Positions 53,141-61,967 of a DNA stretch of 64,000 bases are shown one piece after another; position 1 is the stretch's first letter, and each line of letters starts with the position of its first letter. The translations under genes were made by a program, and so were the position numbers. The stretch spans positions 60,050 to 124,049 of the forward strand of contig NZ_JAUGZK010000010.1 of the NCBI RefSeq assembly GCF_036327005.1, in the 5' to 3' direction. Origin of the DNA: Alkalimonas mucilaginosa. Its GTDB lineage: Bacteria > Pseudomonadota > Gammaproteobacteria > Enterobacterales > Alteromonadaceae. Under the pieces are notes generated by a model. It was not told where the DNA came from. It saw only the letters and a program-made list of their open reading frames with translations, and did no database searches.

Positions 53141-55611
53141 CAATTCCCCTTGGGTGGTGGTGGTGCCAGAACTTCCCGGTTGCCGTTGTGACCAGGGCCA
53201 CTGACCACACCACTGTGTTCCATTTGTTCAACCAGACGAGCCGCCCGGTTGTAACCAATACGAAAACGGCGTTGCACACCGGAAACCGAAGCTCGGCGAC
53301 TTTCGGTCACAAAAGCAACCGCCTGATCGTACAAAGGATCAGCCTCGCCTTCATCCCCTTCGAGCGTCTCACCCGGTAATAAGTTCTCTTCGGTAGTTTC
53401 ACCACTGAGAATTTCGGCAATGTACTTCGGCTGGCCTCGTCGTTTCCAGTCTGCCACCACCGCATGCACTTCGTGGTCATCCACGAAAGCACCATGTACC
53501 CGGTTCGGCACGCCAGAGCCCGGCGGCAAATACAGCATATCCCCCTGCCCCAACAAACTTTCAGCACCTTGTTGATCGAGGATGGTGCGAGAGTCAATTT
53601 TCGAGCTGACCTGAAATGCAATTCGGGTTGGAATATTGGCCTTGATCAGGCCGGTGATCACATCCACCGAGGGCCGCTGTGTGGCCAGAATAAGATGGAT
53701 ACCAGCGGCCCTTGCTTTTTGCGCAATACGGGCAATCAGCTCTTCCACTTTCTTACCGACTATCATCATCATGTCGGCGAATTCATCAATCACCACCACG
53801 ATGGCCGGAAGTTTCTCCAGCCTGGGCGCTTCGTCGCGCATATCGTCCGAGGGCTTCCACAAGGGGTCAATCAATGGCTGGCCAGCCGCTATCGCTTCTT
53901 TTACCTTGGCGTTGTAGCCTTTTAAGTTACGAACCCCAAGCGCCGACATCAGTTTGTAACGCCGCTCCATTTCACCAACACACCAGCGCAAGCCATTGGC
54001 TGCATCTTTCATGTCGGTCACCACTTCGGTCAGCAAATGTGGAATGCCTTCGTAAATCGACAACTCCAACATTTTTGGATCGATCATTAAAAAACGCACT
54101 TCATCCGGTGTGGACTTGTACAAAATACTGCAAATCATCACGTTCACGCCGACCGACTTACCAGAGCCGGTAGTCCCTGCCACCAGCAAGTGCGGCATTT
54201 TCGCCAAGTCAGCCACCATGGCTTTGCCGGCAATGTCTTTGCCAAGCACCATGGTTAGCGGTGAACGTGATTGCTCAAAGGTTGCATCCCCAATCACTTC
54301 GGATAAGCGTACAATTTCACGGTGTTTGTTTGGCAATTCCAAACCAATAAAGGATTTGCCCGGAATCACCTCCACCACCCGTACACTAATAGCGGATAGC
54401 GAGCGCGCCAAATCTTTGGCCAGGCCAGTAATTTTACTGACTTTAACCCCAGGAGCTAAATCCAGTTCAAAACGGGTGACCACAGGGCCGGGATGCACCC
54501 CGACCACTTTGGCTTCCACGTTAAAGTCCAATAGTTTGGCTTCTACCAAACGGGACACCCGCTCTAAGTCTGCAGGATCAATTGGGTTTTGCGCTTTATC
54601 CGGCCGATCCAACAGCTCCAGCCCCGGTAACTCTGTGACTTCATGCGGCTCGCTTTCAGGCGAGTCATCATCATCCGGCTCGGGTTCAGGCACCCGGGCA
54701 GCTTTGGGTTTTAATTCGGTATGGCGAAGCGTTTTCTCAATTTGTTCTGGTAACTCGGGCTCATCCACAGCACTAAAAGACAAGGACTCATCGGCCAGGT
54801 CATCCACGCTGTAAAAAGCCCTGGCATCCCGCTCATCCAAAGGCTGCACCGGTAAACTCATCGCATTGCGCTCGGTGTTCACGGACAATGCTTTGTCGGC
54901 TTTGGGGTTGCCAACCTTGGGTGCAGTACTCCACTCATCCATCAAAGCTGCTTGCTTTGCCTCGCGGCTATCTTCTACTTCCTGTTGATTTTGCTGCCAT
55001 TTTTGCTGCAACCAGGACGGCAACTGCAGCAACCAACAGCCCGCCTGCCAAACCCAGGCACCAAGGGCATCCATCACAGTAAACCAGGAAATGCCGGTCA
55101 TCAGCGTTAGGCCAGTGGCAAAAAAGCACAACAGTAACAGTGTCGTGCCCACAAAATTCAGATAAGGCAATAACAAGCCGCTAAAAATATCCCCGACAAC
55201 GCCGCCGGAGGAAAAATAATAAATGTCGTTAAAGTTCATGCTACTGATGGCAGTAGCGCTGATCATCGTCAGCAACAGGCCAATCAACCGCAGTCCCAGG
55301 ATCAGATAATCCAGTTGCAGCACATGATGAAAGCGTTTAAACAATAAATAACCCAGACCGGCAACCAGCACAGGCAGCAAATAGGCAATCCAGCCAAAAC
55401 TAAACAGCAATAAATCAGCCAGCCAGGCGCCAACCGGCCCGGCATAGTTGGACACACCATGCTGATAGCCTGTTTGTGACCAGCTGGGATCGGCCGGGTT
55501 AAACGAAATCAGCGCCAGCAGCAAAAAAAGAGCCATGCCACAGCATAAAATCAGGCCAACCTCCAACAAACGCTGGATGCCATTTAAATTAAAGAAAGAT
55601 ATCCGTGGCAA
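53140..55611 (-). CDS. ftsK: DNA translocase FtsK
   Basis: 823 residues. The N-terminal 190 residues hold four to five membrane helices (for example ILCCGMALFLLLALISF). A linker follows, much shorter than in E. coli (1329 total). The C-terminal motor has Walker A VAGTTGSGKSVGVN, Walker B IVVVIDEFADMMM, ATQRPSVDVITGLIKANIP, and a winged-helix gamma domain (AVAFVTESRRASVSGVQRRFRIGYNRAARL in segments) that reads KOPS. It pumps chromosome ends at the septum and activates XerCD. It is upstream of lolA, rarA and serS. Confidence 0.97.
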   Translation of the reverse strand: MPRISFFNLNGIQRLLEVGLILCCGMALFLLLALISFNPADPSWSQTGYQHGVSNYAGPVGAWLADLLLFSFGWIAYLLPVLVAGLGYLLFKRFHHVLQLDYLILGLRLIGLLLTMISATAISSMNFNDIYYFSSGGVVGDIFSGLLLPYLNFVGTTLLLLCFFATGLTLMTGISWFTVMDALGAWVWQAGCWLLQLPSWLQQKWQQNQQEVEDSREAKQAALMDEWSTAPKVGNPKADKALSVNTERNAMSLPVQPLDERDARAFYSVDDLADESLSFSAVDEPELPEQIEKTLRHTELKPKAARVPEPEPDDDDSPESEPHEVTELPGLELLDRPDKAQNPIDPADLERVSRLVEAKLLDFNVEAKVVGVHPGPVVTRFELDLAPGVKVSKITGLAKDLARSLSAISVRVVEVIPGKSFIGLELPNKHREIVRLSEVIGDATFEQSRSPLTMVLGKDIAGKAMVADLAKMPHLLVAGTTGSGKSVGVNVMICSILYKSTPDEVRFLMIDPKMLELSIYEGIPHLLTEVVTDMKDAANGLRWCVGEMERRYKLMSALGVRNLKGYNAKVKEAIAAGQPLIDPLWKPSDDMRDEAPRLEKLPAIVVVIDEFADMMMIVGKKVEELIARIAQKARAAGIHLILATQRPSVDVITGLIKANIPTRIAFQVSSKIDSRTILDQQGAESLLGQGDMLYLPPGSGVPNRVHGAFVDDHEVHAVVADWKRRGQPKYIAEILSGETTEENLLPGETLEGDEGEADPLYDQAVAFVTESRRASVSGVQRRFRIGYNRAARLVEQMEHSGVVSGPGHNGNREVLAPPPPKGN

Positions 55612-55783
55612 AAGAACGCCTCACTGTTGTTGTCTGTCATTGGTCGTCTCAGGTAGATCACAACCACCTGTGAAAGATACCAGACTGCAACCCTGGATGC
55701 ATCTGTTTGGCAACAGAGCTGCAGAAAAACCCACCATTCCGGCCAGTATAATGGTTATTGGCTGAATCCAGGCTGGATAAAAC

Positions 55784-56266
55784 TTAGGGTTTAATAAAAT
55801 TACTTTGCTTAACTTCTTCCATCACCACATAGGTGCGACTTTCCCGCACGCTGGGTAAACGCAATAGGGTTTCCCCCAACAACTCACGGTAAGCCGCCAT
55901 ATTGGCCACTCTGGTTTTTAATAGAAAGTCAAAGCTGCCGGATACCAGATGGCACTCCTGGATCTCATCCAGTTTCTGTACCGCTTTACTGAACTCATCA
56001 AAATCTTCCGGCGAGGTTTTGCTTAAAGTGATTTCAACAAAGACTAACAGTGCCGCACCAATCTTTACCGGGTCCACCAAAGCGGTATAGCCCAGAATAT
56101 AGTGCTCTGCTTCCAGCTTTCGAACCCTTTCTAAACAAGGTGTTGGGCTTAATCCCACCCGCCTCGCCAGCTCGACGTTAGAAACCCGGCCATCTCGCTG
56201 AAGTTCAGCTAAAATCTTACGATCGGTTCTGTCGAGCTTTTTAATGCTTTTACTTTGCGAAAACAT
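55784..56266 (-). CDS. lrp: leucine-responsive regulatory protein
   Basis: 160 residues (E. coli Lrp 164). The N-terminal helix-turn-helix holds DRTDRKILAELQRDGRVSNVELARRVGLSPTPCLERVRKLE (in pieces identical or close to E. coli), and a RAM/ACT-like domain includes VQKLDEIQECHLVSGSFDFLLKTRV and ETLLRLPSVRESRTYVVMEEVKQS. It is a global feast/famine regulator. The start at 56266 follows the E. coli length; the ribosome site is weak. It is divergent from ald, a likely target. No gene is seen in the 172 bp before ftsK. Confidence 0.95.
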   Translation of the reverse strand: MFSQSKSIKKLDRTDRKILAELQRDGRVSNVELARRVGLSPTPCLERVRKLEAEHYILGYTALVDPVKIGAALLVFVEITLSKTSPEDFDEFSKAVQKLDEIQECHLVSGSFDFLLKTRVANMAAYRELLGETLLRLPSVRESRTYVVMEEVKQSNFIKP

Positions 56267-56403
56267 CCAGTAGAAAACTCCAATTAATCGTAAATTAAAA
56301 GAATTATGCACTAGCAGGGCACTTTAAAACAGGCATTAATCCCGAAAAATTCACTATATACTAGCACCAAATTTTATCACCCTACAAAAAAGGCAACTCA
56401 GTT

Positions 56404-57522
56404 ATGTTGATTGGCATCCCAAAAGAGATTAAAAACCACGAATACCGTGTAGGTATGACACCTGCCAGCGTGCGGGAAGTGATCCAGCATGGTCACCAGG
56501 TTTGCGTAGAACACAATGCCGGTATCGGTATTGGCTTTACCGATGAAGACTACCAACAGGCTGGAGCGGAAGTCCTGACGACTGCAGCCGAGATCTTTGC
56601 CAAAGCGGATATGATCGTGAAGGTCAAAGAGCCACAAGCCGTAGAGCGCGCTATGCTGCGTGATGGCCAAATCCTGTTCACTTACCTGCACCTTGCACCC
56701 GACCTGCCACAAACCGAAGATCTGATCAAAAGCAAAGCAGTCTGCATTGCCTATGAAACCGTGACCGACAGCAAAGGTGGTTTACCACTGCTGGCACCAA
56801 TGTCAGAAGTAGCTGGCCGGATGTCCATTCAGGCGGGTGCCCGCGCTCTGGAGAAATCCTGTGGTGGTTTAGGCATGCTGCTGGGCGGTGTGCCTGGTGT
56901 TGCCCCGGCTAAAGTTGTCGTGATTGGCGGCGGTATGGTCGGTACCAATGCTGCGCAAATGGCTGTTGGCCTGGGTGCCGACGTCACCGTACTGGATCGC
57001 AGTGTTGATGTACTGCGCCGGATTAACGCTCAGTTTAATGGAGCTGTCAAAGCGGTTTATTCCACTGCCGATGCACTGGAAAAAGAAGTCCTGGCTGCCG
57101 ACCTGGTCATTGGTGGTGTCCTGGTTCCAGGTGCCGCGGCACCGAAACTGGTTACAGCCGATCATATTAAACGGATGAAACCTGGTGCCGCTATTGTCGA
57201 TGTAGCCATCGACCAGGGTGGCTGTGTTGAGACCTCTAAACCAACTACCCATGCCGAACCAACGTACATTGTGGATGATGTGGTGCACTACTGTGTGGCA
57301 AACATGCCTGGTGCGGTGCCTCGGACCTCTACCTTTGCGCTGAATAACGTGACGCTGCCATACATCATTCGTTTGGCCAATAAAGGCTACAAGCAAGCCT
57401 TGCTGGAAGACGTGCACTTACGGAATGGCCTGAACGTTTACCGCGGTAAAGTTACCAATGAGTTTGTCGCTGAAGCTTTGAAGTTTGATTTCGTCGAACC
57501 GACAACCGCTTTAAACGGCTAG
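56404..57522 (+). CDS. ald: alanine dehydrogenase
   Basis: A 372-residue enzyme, the usual length. The start IGIPKEIKNHEYRVGMTPA carries the substrate-binding arginine, and lysine and histidine follow in VKVKEPQ and TYLHLAPD. The NAD fold has VVIGGGMVGTNAAQMAVGLGADVTVLDR, and VDVAIDQGGCVETSKPTTH is typical. It interconverts L-alanine and pyruvate plus ammonia. The promoter should lie in the 137-bp gap to lrp, which is AT-rich with a TATACT at 56357-56362 as a possible -10. A terminator follows. Confidence 0.97.
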   Translation: MLIGIPKEIKNHEYRVGMTPASVREVIQHGHQVCVEHNAGIGIGFTDEDYQQAGAEVLTTAAEIFAKADMIVKVKEPQAVERAMLRDGQILFTYLHLAPDLPQTEDLIKSKAVCIAYETVTDSKGGLPLLAPMSEVAGRMSIQAGARALEKSCGGLGMLLGGVPGVAPAKVVVIGGGMVGTNAAQMAVGLGADVTVLDRSVDVLRRINAQFNGAVKAVYSTADALEKEVLAADLVIGGVLVPGAAAPKLVTADHIKRMKPGAAIVDVAIDQGGCVETSKPTTHAEPTYIVDDVVHYCVANMPGAVPRTSTFALNNVTLPYIIRLANKGYKQALLEDVHLRNGLNVYRGKVTNEFVAEALKFDFVEPTTALNG

Positions 57523-57541
57523 CAACTGCTTGTTTTTACTG

Positions 57542-57568
57542 AAACGCCCGGCTTTTGCCGGGCGTTTT
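57542..57568 (+). terminator. rho-independent terminator after ald
   Basis: A perfect 11-bp stem AAACGCCCGGC / GCCGGGCGTTT with a TTTT loop and a further T, 19 bp after the ald stop codon. Confidence 0.9.
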
Positions 57569-57833
57569 GCATGCAAAAACTACCTTTTTAATGAAACCTT
57601 TATGACAGTGCAAAAAATAACTATACATTCACTAAATAGCTGTTATGATGATGTCTGGCCTGTAATGCAGACCTATGTACACAACTTGTTCCTGAACACT
57701 TCGCAGCACAGCTTCATAGTAAGTCATGTCCCTGAAGATTCACGCTGGTTGGCCACATAAGTAACATTTTTGCCGGCTACCAACGCATCATGCGTTACAC
57801 ACTTAAATTTTTATTTTTTTCAGGAGACATCAT
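57569..57833 (+). promoter_or_regulatory. upstream region and probable long 5' leader of the cold-shock gene
   Basis: 265 bp without a supported gene between the ald terminator and the cold-shock ATG. CspA-type genes usually carry a 100-200-nt leader that refolds with temperature; the length here allows one. A TATACA at 57622-57627 might be a -10, but no good -35 is at the right distance. A short reading frame through the region spans the terminator and is not credible. Confidence 0.4.
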
Positions 57834-58043
57834 ATGTCTAAATCAACTGGTATCGTTAAATGGTTCAACGCTGACAAAGGTTTTGGTTTCATCACTCCAG
57901 ATAACGGTGGCGCTGATGCATTCGTTCACTACCGCGCTATCATGAGCGACGGTTACAAAACCCTGACTGAAGGCCAGCGCGTTTCTTTCGAAATCGAGCA
58001 AGGTCAAAAAGGTCCACAAGCTGCGAACGTAACTCCGCTGTAA
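57834..58043 (+). CDS. CspA-family cold-shock protein
   Basis: A 69-residue single cold-shock domain. KWFNADKGFGFI carries RNP1 and DAFVHYRAI carries RNP2, the aromatic surface that binds single-stranded RNA and DNA. TEGQRVSFEIEQGQKGPQAANV completes the barrel. It acts as an RNA chaperone. AGGAG lies 7-8 bases before the ATG. The tyrosine in FVHY replaces the usual phenylalanine. Which paralogue (CspA, C, D or E) it is cannot be told. Confidence 0.95.
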   Translation: MSKSTGIVKWFNADKGFGFITPDNGGADAFVHYRAIMSDGYKTLTEGQRVSFEIEQGQKGPQAANVTPL

Positions 58044-58062
58044 GGCTGACTTACTTCGATCT

Positions 58063-58089
58063 AAAAAGGACACCGCGGTGTCCTTTTTT
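58063..58089 (+). terminator. rho-independent terminator after the cold-shock gene
   Basis: AAAAAGGACACC pairs with GGTGTCCTTTTT across a GC centre, followed by T. Near-symmetrical, so it may also end the convergent acyltransferase transcript. Confidence 0.93.
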
Positions 58090-58148
58090 GTTGCCCGCGC
58101 TTTGCAGCGGGCTCCCATTTATTGGATGAAATGCCCGCGTACCGCAGC

Positions 58149-59291
58149 TTACTGTTTAGCCGCGTCCTGCTCTGCCTGTTGCTGCCGCTTAAATACCGGT
58201 GCACCGTACATGGTTTTTAACCACTGTTGCTCAGCTTCACTGTGTTCTGCCAGCTTGGCTTGCCATATAGCGCGGTCTTCAGCACCAATACTATCGTGCT
58301 CTACCCCGGCAGCCAGGTAATTGATTGGGAATAAACGGTAGTTGCGGTATATTTCCGCATCCAGCGCCGCCGCCAGTTCATCGGCCGAATCCACATTGGG
58401 CTGCACCATCTTACCAAAAGCCACATGCACCCGGCCTTTCATGCCGGTGATGCCCTGAATAATGCTGTCGATGTCTTCAAACTCACCTTTTTGGTAATGC
58501 CCTTGCGTTTGCTTTTGCACCAGTTCCCGGACTTTGGCTTTATCGCATGGATCCAGCTCATAGCTGATGGTGACCGGCACGATATGCAATTGACCGATAT
58601 CCTCGGCAAAACTCAGACCTTGCTTGCGACCTTCGATATACAGCATCTTTAGCATGGCTGCATCGGTATAATCGTTGCCGTCTTTGGCACGACCTTCCCG
58701 CTGGGCAATCCAGATCGATTGTTTTTCAGTGCCTAACGAATGGTGAATATAAGCCGACAACTGGCCTAAGGCTTTTAGCATTTCACGCGGCCCTTTGGCA
58801 GAGCGGCGGACAATAAAGCTTTTGTTCAATCGCATCAGCGTGGTGACACAATCTTTCTTGAGCAGATTATCGCCAATAGCTATGCGAGCCGTGTTCATGC
58901 CGTATTTGTGCAAACACCAGTTCACAATGGCAGGATCCATCGCTATGTCACGATGATTGGAAATAAACAGGTAGGCCTGATCTTTTTTCAGCTGCTCCAC
59001 CCCTGAGTAACTAAAATCCGTGGTGGTATTGGCCATGGTTTTTTTCATGTAGGCCGCAACCTGCAACTGCACATCCCGCACACTATTCAGGCTGGACCAC
59101 TTCCGCTTCAAGGCGGCTTTCACCAAGGGCGATAACAGCCAGCCAAAAGGGCCGGATAAATGCGGAAACCGGTAATGCAAAATAGCTTTAATAAACTCCT
59201 GATCCGCAATCAGATCAGCAATAGCACCGGCAACCTCCTGATCGTGGTAAGGCCGGATATCAAAAAACGGGTCTTGTTCTGTTTGCGTCAT
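58149..59291 (-). CDS. PlsC-like acyltransferase
   Basis: 380 residues. The catalytic HX4D motif is SNHRDIAMDPA (about 112-120), followed by the FIVRRSAKGPRE region and AQREGRAKDG (EGxR-type motif) and IVPVTISYE, in the order of 1-acyl-glycerol-3-phosphate acyltransferases. Hydrophobic stretches are few, suggesting peripheral membrane attachment. It is longer than E. coli PlsC (245), with extra N- and C-terminal helical parts, so it may be a lysophospholipid or other acyltransferase rather than the essential PlsC. It is divergent from the GGDEF gene. Confidence 0.83.
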   Translation of the reverse strand: MTQTEQDPFFDIRPYHDQEVAGAIADLIADQEFIKAILHYRFPHLSGPFGWLLSPLVKAALKRKWSSLNSVRDVQLQVAAYMKKTMANTTTDFSYSGVEQLKKDQAYLFISNHRDIAMDPAIVNWCLHKYGMNTARIAIGDNLLKKDCVTTLMRLNKSFIVRRSAKGPREMLKALGQLSAYIHHSLGTEKQSIWIAQREGRAKDGNDYTDAAMLKMLYIEGRKQGLSFAEDIGQLHIVPVTISYELDPCDKAKVRELVQKQTQGHYQKGEFEDIDSIIQGITGMKGRVHVAFGKMVQPNVDSADELAAALDAEIYRNYRLFPINYLAAGVEHDSIGAEDRAIWQAKLAEHSEAEQQWLKTMYGAPVFKRQQQAEQDAAKQ

Positions 59292-59438
59292 GCGGTCACT
59301 TCAGTCGTGCATCAAAGCCTCCTATTCTACCGACTCTGAAGCTATTGACCAGTGCCAGCTACAAAAAATACAGCAAGCAGCTAATCCTTAATTCACTGAT
59401 ATAGTGATGGAAATTTGTGCAACCTGGTAAGGGTTGTT

Positions 59439-61349
59439 ATGATAGAGCGCGTAATGTTTTTCAATGAGAACTCTATGTTATCTGGGCGCTGGTACATTTT
59501 ATTTTTCTGTATCGCCATGCTTGGCTATAGCAGTTATCTAACGGCTTCACCATTGAGCAAGCTGGAGCCGGAGTTCAATGCGCTCTATGTTCAAAGTCAG
59601 CAGCAACCAGCTACCGCCCTGCAACAGATTGAAATTCAACTAAGCGCTGCTGCCGGGCCTTTACAGCAAGCACAATTGCTTTATATTCAGGCTGAGCTGC
59701 AAACGCTGTTGGTGTATCCGGAACAAGCGCTGGAAAGTGCAGCACAGGCACTGGCTCTGATTGATGGTACAGAGCAGCCCTGGCTGTATCATAGCCTGCA
59801 ACTGGTTCGAGCCTATGCCTTTGATTTGGCAGGCACCCCAGCAGAAGGTATGCCGATTACTGAAAGCGCTCTGCAATTCGCCGGGGAGCTGCAGCACCAG
59901 CAGTTGTTCATTCAGGCATTGGTTGTTCGCGGCGTGCTGCAGTTAAGTCTGGTCAATTATGTCGAAGCCTTGCAAGATTTACTGCATGCGTACCAACTTG
60001 CCCCAACAACCGGTGCAGGGGTAATTACCAAAGGTCATATCGCGGGCTACATTGCACTGGTGTATGAATACCGCCGTGAGCATGAACTGTCCATACCTTA
60101 TTTCGAAGAAGCCGTCGCTTTTCATCAGCAGCATAATAGCCCGGTCGAAGTGAGCATTGCTTTGTATGGTCTGGGGAAAGCCCATAGCAAGTTGGGCGAT
60201 CACGCTCTGGGTAAGAGCAAACTGCAGCAATCACTGCAATTAGCAGAGTCAGCGGGCGACGATCAAGGCGTTGCTTACGCACAAAAAGAGTTGGCAGCCA
60301 TTGCCATAAAGCAACAGGATCCTGAGCAAGCCAAAACATTGCTGCTGCAAGCACTCACTAGTTTTGAGCAAGCCAATAATCGTTACATGCTACTGGATAG
60401 CCAACTTCAGCTGGGCCGAATTGCTTTACAAAGTGGCGATACAAGTATGGCAGAGCAACACTTGCAGCAGGCCATGCTTTATGCCGATCCCGAGCATATG
60501 CCCATTCAACACGCTGAAGTACAACGCCAGCAAGCAGAATGGCTTAGTCAACGTGGTCGCAGTGACGAAGCTTACCAATTGCTGAAAACAGCCAGTCAAC
60601 GCCTGACTGAACTACAACGGGAAGAGAGTACCCAATTACTGCATCAACTCAGAGCCCAGCATGAACTGGATAGTCGGCAGCTGGAAAATGAATTGCTACA
60701 AAAAGAGCTGGAGCTGCAACACAGCCTGATCAGCAATCAAGCCAGGCATCAGCGGCTACTCACTGCACTGTTAATTGGTGCCATCGCAGGCAGCTTGCTC
60801 TTGCTGTTCCTGTTGGCCCGGATCTGGTGGCAACGTAAGCGGCTGCATCATCTGGCGCACTTTGATAGCCTTACCTCACTTCCGAACCGACACTACACCC
60901 TGAAACTGTTGGATCAGCAACTGCGTCTTGCCAGTCGCCACCATTACCCGCTTAGCATAGCCATGCTGGATCTTGATCACTTTAAACAAATCAACGATCA
61001 GTTTGGTCATGCCACTGGCGATCAATTGCTACGCGACTTTGCTGCAGAATGCCAAAAGCTGTTGCGTACCAGCGATGTGATAGGCCGCATTGGCGGTGAA
61101 GAATTTTTGGCCATACTGCCACACACGCCTGTTGATGCTGCAGTTTCTGTGCTGGAGAAAATCAGGAAAACCACAGAACAATTAGCAAGCCGCTACCATG
61201 AACCCAACATGATCACCACAGTGTCCATTGGTGTGTGCAGCTTTAGTGGTTACGACAATGCCGATACTCTGATGCTAAGCGCTGATAAAGCACTGTATGA
61301 AGCCAAAGCTAAGGGCAGAAATCAATTGCAATTAAGTCCGGTCAGCTAG
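59439..61349 (+). CDS. TPR-containing diguanylate cyclase (GGDEF)
   Basis: A 636-residue protein. It has a signal/anchor segment (YILFFCIAMLGYSSYL), a periplasmic region of about 6-8 TPR-like repeats (about 45-400), a coiled coil (LQREESTQLLHQLRAQHELD), a transmembrane helix (LLTALLIGAIAGSLLLLFLL) and a C-terminal GGDEF domain. The active site is RIGGEEF, and an inhibitory I-site RTSD lies five residues before it, so cyclic di-GMP synthesis with product feedback is expected. The start at 59439 is set by TAAGGG about 6 bases upstream; an ATG 36 bases later is possible. The sensed signal is unknown. Confidence 0.9.
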   Translation: MIERVMFFNENSMLSGRWYILFFCIAMLGYSSYLTASPLSKLEPEFNALYVQSQQQPATALQQIEIQLSAAAGPLQQAQLLYIQAELQTLLVYPEQALESAAQALALIDGTEQPWLYHSLQLVRAYAFDLAGTPAEGMPITESALQFAGELQHQQLFIQALVVRGVLQLSLVNYVEALQDLLHAYQLAPTTGAGVITKGHIAGYIALVYEYRREHELSIPYFEEAVAFHQQHNSPVEVSIALYGLGKAHSKLGDHALGKSKLQQSLQLAESAGDDQGVAYAQKELAAIAIKQQDPEQAKTLLLQALTSFEQANNRYMLLDSQLQLGRIALQSGDTSMAEQHLQQAMLYADPEHMPIQHAEVQRQQAEWLSQRGRSDEAYQLLKTASQRLTELQREESTQLLHQLRAQHELDSRQLENELLQKELELQHSLISNQARHQRLLTALLIGAIAGSLLLLFLLARIWWQRKRLHHLAHFDSLTSLPNRHYTLKLLDQQLRLASRHHYPLSIAMLDLDHFKQINDQFGHATGDQLLRDFAAECQKLLRTSDVIGRIGGEEFLAILPHTPVDAAVSVLEKIRKTTEQLASRYHEPNMITTVSIGVCSFSGYDNADTLMLSADKALYEAKAKGRNQLQLSPVS

Positions 61350-61444
61350 CAGCTTTTCATCCTCCATTGATGTCATATTGCTGTCATCTCAGCCCAGTAA
61401 GCTAAAGCTACATTCTGTGCTGTGTGCTCAATGGAGGGTCTCAG

Positions 61445-61960
61445 ATGCGAGCCATACAACCCATAGCAGAATTAGATTTAGCGTTTTCGTTGTTTTGTTT
61501 ACGGCACCGCTTTACCAGGCAAGTGGCCAGTATCAGCAAAGTCATTTCACGCACCGGTGATGGCCACCTCTACCTGTTGCTGGGCCTGCTAACCTGGTGG
61601 CTGGATAGCCCTCGCTTCCTGCAAGCTGGCTTACTGGCCTTCAGCATTCATCTCCCCATCTATTGGTTAGCCAAAAACAGTTTTCGCCGCCGCCGCCCCA
61701 AAGAACTGTGCGAATTTCTCACCAGCTTTATCACCCCAAGTGATCGTTACAGCTTACCCTCTGGTCATACTGCTGCCGCCTTTTTAATGGCGACGCTCAT
61801 CGGTCAGTTTTATCCGGAGTTTTATCTGCTGGCGCTGTGCTGGGCCACCTTAATCGGTTTATCCCGCATCTTACTGGGCGTACACTTTATGACCGACGTT
61901 TTGATTGGGGCACTGCTAGGCATGGCCTGTGCGCATATCGCCCTGTCCCTGTTAACTTAG
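61445..61960 (+). CDS. PAP2-family membrane phosphatase
   Basis: A 171-residue membrane protein of the phosphatidic acid phosphatase type 2 superfamily. All three active-site motifs are present: KNSFRRRRP, SLPSGHTAA and SRILLGVHFMTD. It probably removes phosphate from lipid phosphates or undecaprenyl pyrophosphate. GGAGG lies about 8 bases before the ATG at 61445. The glycosyltransferase gene follows 7 bp later, a pairing recalled in Vibrio and other gammaproteobacteria. Confidence 0.9.
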   Translation: MRAIQPIAELDLAFSLFCLRHRFTRQVASISKVISRTGDGHLYLLLGLLTWWLDSPRFLQAGLLAFSIHLPIYWLAKNSFRRRRPKELCEFLTSFITPSDRYSLPSGHTAAAFLMATLIGQFYPEFYLLALCWATLIGLSRILLGVHFMTDVLIGALLGMACAHIALSLLT

Positions 61961-61967
61961 GAGTTTT

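Noticed and set aside
57530..57760. Short reading frame of 76 codons before the cold-shock gene
   Set aside because: It spans the ald terminator, has no family resemblance and sits in the probable leader region.
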